NCBI GenBank assembly: GCA_963691655.1
Contig: OY829329.1
Coordinates: 9,810,708 to 9,874,707, forward strand
Origin: Toxonevra muliebris
Lineage: Eukaryota > Arthropoda > Insecta > Diptera > Pallopteridae
DNA length: 64,000 bases
Direction of reading: 5' to 3'
Shown: positions 59,221 to 64,000 of the stretch, in pieces
Layout of the letters: every line of letters begins with the position of its first letter
Position numbering within the stretch: position 1 is the stretch's first letter
Translations under genes and position numbers: made by a program
Notes under the pieces: generated by a model
What the model saw: only the letters and a program-made list of their open reading frames with translations
Databases searched by the model: none
Told to the model about the DNA's origin: nothing

Positions 59221-61942
59221 TAATGCACATGCTCATATCGGCAAGGGTTGAAAAAATTCGTACTTACACAAGGGTTAAAGATTGTTATAGCAATTTTTTT
59301 TAAAGAAGAAGAGAAGTTTGTAGTTTTTTATGTTTTGTATACATTTTTGTCAATATTGATGTTTATATAAACTTTCTCAGTTACACGAAAATAAAAAGAA
59401 AGTAAGTAATGCGTACACCAAGAGCAGTTGCTGATTCCATGGCTGCTGATGCCGATTGGAGGCTATGGTGTCGCTTGTGCGCCAAGGAAGACGCACAAAA
59501 TAACATCAATGTTCTCTTCGTGAAAGAAGAACAAGTGCTAGTTAGAGCACCAACATCATCTGGAAGCGTAGTGGATGCAAACGATTTAAATCTTTCTGAT
59601 GCAGTCCAGAAATACTTTGGAGTAAATGTAAGTATGAAAATAGCATATTAAAGTAGTAAATTCATTACCTTGCCTTTTATATTGGAAGATTGCAAACAAT
59701 GATGAGCTGCCGAAGATGCTATGTGCTGAATGCTTTTCAAGGGTTACATCATTGGCAAATTTTTCTGAACGTGTTTCCAATGTGCAGCAGATGTTTTGGA
59801 CGTTGCAAAATTCACAGGCAAACACCAAGTTGTATTTGCAATCCGTGCGCTTCAAATATGGAGTTTTAGATGAGCAGCAAGAGCATATAGAGATACAACA
59901 TCAATTACCGGAAGTACATTACGTCGAATCAAAACCAAAAATCAACGAATTAGAAGAAATTACATTTGATGCTGATACAATTGCTAAAAATCCACTAGAG
60001 CCAATGAGCACTAAACTTAAGAAGGAAATCTTGTTAGGTGAGAAAAAAGAAAACACTAAAGATACTGATGATGAGGACATGGAGGAAGATGATGTCTTTA
60101 ATGATACAAATTTTGAGAATGAAAGTGAAACTGAAAGCGATGATACAGACGATGAGGATTTCATGCCACCCCAAAAGTCCAGTATAATTGAAAAGGAAAC
60201 AAAATCTAAGAAAAAAGAAAAAATAGAAAAACCAAAAGACACAACGCCATCAAGAAAAAACCAAAGTAAAGCTAAGCGTAAGCAGAAGACTAAAAAAATT
60301 GATAGCGATACCGATTCCTCTGATTTAGATTCATCCAAAAATGATAGTAAATTTGAGTGTACCAAATGTTCGCAGCGTTTCAAATACCCAAAAATTTTTG
60401 CCAATCATATGAAACGTAAACACTCTCAAGTAGTAGATATTCCTTTAGAAGAATTCCGTTGTGGCGAATGCTCAAGTGTATTTACTGACAAAAGAAAGCT
60501 AAAGGCGCATGCCGAACTTCATTTACCTATAGAATCGAGGAGAGTGGAACCATGCGCTTATTGTGATAAGAAATTCACATCAAAACATACTGTTCGAATG
60601 CACATCAGATTCGTGCACAATCAAGAGCGTCCATATGTTTGCGACGAGTGCGGTGAAGGAATGTGCACAAAAGTTTCATTAAGACAGCACAAGTCACTGT
60701 TGCATTCGGATAATCCACTTTTCGTATGTGAGGTGTGCAAAAAAGCATTTAAAAACAATACTGGGTTGAAGGTAATGATAACTGCATTGACTTATGAATA
60801 TATTTTAATAACAATTTTATTCGGTTCACCCGTATGTTCAGATACTTCTACAATTTTGTTTTTTTTTTTTTCATTGCAGAAACATAGAGAAATCCATGAT
60901 CCCAATAAACATAAATGCACCGAATGTGGACTTGAATTGAATTCGCGTGCCACCTTGAGACAACATATGGTTGTGCATTCAGATGAAATGAAATATAAAT
61001 GCGATTTTTGTGGGAGAGGTTTTAAGCGTAGCAAAACGATGAAGAATCATCGTATACTACACACTGGATTGAGACCATATTCATGTGAATTTTGTGGTCG
61101 CACTTTTCCCACCACTGTAAATTGTCGAACTCATAAAACATTAGCGCATCGTAAGGAGTTGGCGATTCTAGAAGGCAGAACAGTGTAAAACATTGAGGTG
61201 TGCTATACTCAAGTTGGAAGCATTTGAACTATTGGTTTTGATAATTACGATCTTGCAACACAAATACACAGACCTGCTCGGCTTTATAAAAGTTGAACCA
61301 AGAAAATATCTGTGTCTGATATGAATTATTGATTTATTCACGCGTCAGCCCCCAGCCATAACCACGAATTAGAAGCACAAATATTGGAAAGAAACAAAAT
61401 TTTTGCGAATTCCACTTCTAAGGGCAAAAAAGTATACCAAGTACAGTGTCATCATTCCTTTATTATGAACAGAATCTCATACATCATTCTTTCACTGGTT
61501 GTGGATTTCATAGTTGAAACTTTGAAAACTTAGGAATGAAAATCTTCTAAAAATATAATTTCAATTACATCGTTATTCCCGTCGACCATTCCATTTGTTT
61601 CATCCTACATATATTATAAGCAATTCAAATTAATCTAAAAACGTTGTTATCAATTTAACTTCGTTTATGATAAGCTGTCATTAAAATGGATAAATTTTTC
61701 GTATGAAACGCCAGTGGTGATTTAGGTGTTGATAATGAGTGATATTTTCGTGACAACAGCGTTAAACATGGCAATTGGTTTTATTAGAAAATAATTATTT
61801 ACTTAAGGTACACAAGTTTTAAAAATCTGATTAGATTTTAAAATTATTTAATAAAAGAAAGAAACAACATGAAAAGTTTCATAATTTTTTTGAAAAATTA
61901 AAAAATCATTAAGAATTAACTGGGATACTTTTAACTAATTAT
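59221..61942 (+). repeat. segmental duplication unit carrying Z6
   Basis: Flanks match the Z3 unit at both ends: TAATGCACATGCTCATAT (59221) upstream, and TATTATGAACAGAATCTCAT (about 61460) and GGATACTTTTAACTA (about 61922) downstream. The direct orientation of all three units fits tandem duplication. Confidence 0.8.
59409..61188 (+). CDS. ZAD-C2H2 zinc-finger protein Z6
   Basis: Exons 59409-59627, 59689-60771 and 60880-61188 (1611 nt, 536 residues), introns phase 0 (GTAAGT and GTAATG donors; acceptors GGAAG and TTGCAG). Start MRTPRAVADS. ZAD cysteines 21/24 (WCRLC) and 85/88 (LCAEC); linker with EDMEEDD and KKKEKIEKPK; eight C2H2 fingers at about 297-524. Intron 2 (60772-60879) is 108 bp, a multiple of three with no in-frame stop, so retention would insert 36 residues within finger 5 without a frameshift. 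The sequence of that insert (hydrophobic, then a Phe run from the pyrimidine tract) looks intronic. Intron 1 differs from the nearly identical pair in Z3 and Z5. Confidence 0.92.
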
Positions 61943-62460
61943 CGCTAATTTTCGTCCAATTTTTTAATTTTTTCAGGCAAAGAATAAAATTTTTGATTTT
62001 ACAAATAAACTACTGAAATTTTACCAGTTTAAGCATAAATAATTATTATTAATCAAAAGTAAACCAGTTATTGCTCTATTTTAATCTTTATATTGAAAAG
62101 TAATCCAGAAATAAAGAATGCAAAATGATTCAACGAAAAGGCTGGCACTACATTTTAGAATTAAACAAGAAAATGCTTCTTTACTTACGAATAAATCCAC
62201 TTCTGTGTATGTCAAATTGTAATGTACACACCATCTGTGTAAAAATTTCAATTTGGCAGGGATTTGTAGTACTCACGGCAGAAATTGGATATATTTAAAT
62301 TATATAGTATCGCTTTCTACAAGTTTCTTTAAAGTTTATAAATATTACTTAAAAGCACTCATAGGTTTAATATATATTTATATTGTAAATTTAAATTAAC
62401 TTACCTATACCTACTAGTTCACGATTCACTTTGATTTTTCCAATTATTCATATTGATTAT
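61943..62460. other. intergenic downstream of Z6
   Basis: AT-rich DNA. GCAAAATGATTCAACGAAAAGG (about 62119-62140) continues the duplication seen after Z5 (58559), separated by extra sequence. No gene was found. Confidence 0.5.
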
Positions 62461-62624
62461 GTGGCTGTTCACACGGGTGCCAGCATGAACACCTATCTGA
62501 ATGAGAGGTAGAAAAAGTAGGTAGTGAGAAAAATATAGAAACTCGCTTGTCTTTTTCTAACTACCTATTTTTCCTACCTCTCTCATTCAGACAGGCGTTC
62601 ATGCTTGCGCCCGTATATAGCCAC
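62461..62624. mobile_element. 164-bp foldback element (MITE-like)
   Basis: Left arm 62461-62523 (GTGGCTGTTCACACGGGTGC, then CATGAACACCTATCTGAATG and AGAGGTAGAAAAAGTAGGTAG) is the imperfect reverse complement of right arm 62560-62624 (ACTACCTATTTTTCCTACCTC, then TCATTCAGACAGGCGTTCAT). The loop is about 36 bases. Weak pairing extends outside to ATTATGT and TATAAT. No coding capacity. Confidence 0.75.
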
Positions 62625-63221
62625 TATAATATTTCAAAAAGAAAAACACACTTTTTTCAATTCACTTAAGTTGCAAAACACATACTTCAAGTAACGGTAA
62701 CTAATGTCATGTTGAGTGTTGCCACCAGTCTAAATATTTTAATCTTTGAAACGGGATCATTTTCCTCAACAACATTGCAAAAAGGCTTACAAATAGGGTT
62801 ACCATCGGATAATTTTGAAAAGAGAGAAATGGATCCTTATTAATTTTTCGTTTAAATTAGTAAAAGTTAAATTTTGCAAAAATAAATCTGTATATACGAA
62901 CTTTAAAGAACGATTTGTATGAATACAAAAGCAGAAAAACTGACGGTTGCTCCAAATAATTATAATAAATCTCAATATCAGGAAAAAAATGGGAACCTGT
63001 TCGAAAAGCAACCAATAAAATTTGCCACTTAACTCGCTCAACGGTAACCTTGCTTACAATACATTCCGACATTACTGCTTAACGATTATCGGAAAATATC
63101 GATATCTTTTCCATCCCTACCGCAAATATTGTCAATAAAAAGCTTTCCTCAAAATTTGTGCATTTTATGTTTCGTAAACAAAGTTGCTTTCACTCCGAGA
63201 AAATAAAAAGTAGAAAAAGTA
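62625..63221. other. upstream region of Z7
   Basis: AT-rich DNA. Contains TATCGATA (63097-63104) 118 bp before the Z7 start, followed by TTTCCATCCCTACC. No other feature is supported. Confidence 0.5.
63097..63104. promoter_or_regulatory. DRE-like TATCGATA site upstream of Z7
   Basis: TATCGATA is the core of the Drosophila DNA-replication-related element bound by DREF, common in housekeeping promoters. Its distance (118 bp before the ATG) suits a core-promoter position. Function is inferred from the motif only. Confidence 0.45.
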
Positions 63222-64000
63222 ATGCGCCCACAAGAATCAGTAAACAATTCCCATGCTACTGATGTCAATTGGAGATTATTCTGTCGCTTGTGCGCCAATG
63301 AGGACGCACAAAATAACATAAATATTTGTTTGAAGGAAGAACATCTAGTTAGTGGCAGAACAAATCCCAACGATTTCAGTCTAGTTGACGCAGTGCGAAA
63401 ATATTTTTGGGTTGATGTAAGTTAAAGAATACCTGCAAAGTAATCTGAATTCATAAACATTTATTTGACAGATCACAAGCGTTGACGAGCTACCTAAGAT
63501 GTTATGCGCTGATTGCTTTGCACGGGTTACATCAATGGTGAATTTTTCGGAACGTGTGTGCAAGGTGCAGCAGATGTTTTGGGCGTTACAAAATTCGGAT
63601 GTAAATACAAAATTATATTTACAATCGTTACGAATCAAATATGGTCTATTGGATGAGGAGCGTGAACATGTCATGCAGTGCCAATTGCCAGAAGTGCATT
63701 ACGTTGAGGAAAAACCACTAATCGACGAATTGGATGAAAATGTCTTTGAATTGGAAACGAATGCAAATAATCCACTAGAGCCGACATGTAAAACAATCAA
63801 AACCAAGAAAAAATTGGTTAAAGAAAAAGAAAAATCTGAAAATGATTACGATGCCAATGATGCGTCCAATAACAATGATTTTGGAAGTGATTGCAGATCT
63901 GAGAAAGATGACTTAGATGATGAGAGTTTAATGAAAACAAAGTGTGTTAGAAATACTAGGAAAAAAAAGAAGAAAATCAAAGTAACTACTTTACAGCAGG
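63222..64000 (+). CDS. ZAD-C2H2 family gene Z7, 5' part only
   Basis: Exon 1 is 63222-63416 (65 codons, GTAAGT donor) and exon 2 starts at 63472 and runs off the window; 241 residues are visible. ZAD cysteines are 21/24 (FCRLC) and 77/80 (LCADC), followed by the family block NFSERVCKVQQMFWALQNS, the KYGLLDEEREHV segment and a Lys-rich linker (TRKKKKKIK). The fingers lie beyond the edge. Exon 1 is shorter than in Z3/Z5/Z6. KYGLLDEERE resembles Z1 and Z2, while NTKLYLQS resembles Z3, so it is an intermediate paralogue. Confidence 0.88.

Noticed and set aside
1..64000. CRISPR arrays, operons, phage or bacterial systems
   Set aside because: Direct repeats here are minisatellites or transposon parts without CRISPR spacing, and the genes are spliced eukaryotic ones.

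Overview
This window looks like AT-rich nuclear DNA of a higher (brachyceran, probably schizophoran) fly. The reasons are short phase-conserved introns with GTRAGT donors, fly-like nuclear tRNA-Met and tRNA-Asp genes, dense short transposon remnants and microsatellites, and above all a tandem family of ZAD (zinc-finger associated domain) C2H2 zinc-finger genes, an insect-specific expansion. Nothing is bacterial. The species cannot be fixed from the sequence.

Layout. 1-32,800 is gene-poor. It holds two tRNA-Met(CAT) genes, three tRNA-Asp(GTC) genes, simple repeats, two tandem arrays inside inverted ends (55-bp and 26-bp units), and several non-autonomous DNA transposons. Three of these are hAT-type elements delimited by perfect 8-bp target-site duplications. 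I found no convincing protein-coding gene there. 32,832-40,521 is a five-exon plus-strand gene. It encodes a 711-residue signal-peptide-bearing protein with a long Gln/Ser/Pro-rich and His/Asp-rich region and one C-terminal membrane segment. Its second intron carries a hAT element, a tandem-headed tRNA-derived SINE with its target duplication, and an antisense remnant of a Ty3/gypsy-like integrase.

41,529-64,000 is a ZAD-C2H2 cluster. One minus-strand gene (here Z1) is followed, head to head, by six plus-strand genes (Z2 to Z7, the last cut by the window edge). The six complete loci share one architecture: an N-terminal ZAD split by intron 1, an acidic/lysine-rich linker, then eight C2H2 fingers with intron 2 inside finger 5. 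Z3, Z5 and Z6 are one subfamily (536 residues each). Z2 and Z4 are another. Z4 sits between Z3 and Z5, and their flanking DNA is duplicated with them. Z4 has a one-base deletion in an A-run that leaves only a ZAD-containing fragment. Z5 is a mosaic: its 5' half, intron included, is nearly identical to Z3, while its finger region matches Z6. This points to recent gene conversion.

The ZAD genes are presumably nuclear DNA-binding regulators that dimerise through the ZAD. Targets cannot be read from the sequence. The membrane protein is unrelated in type and simply adjacent.
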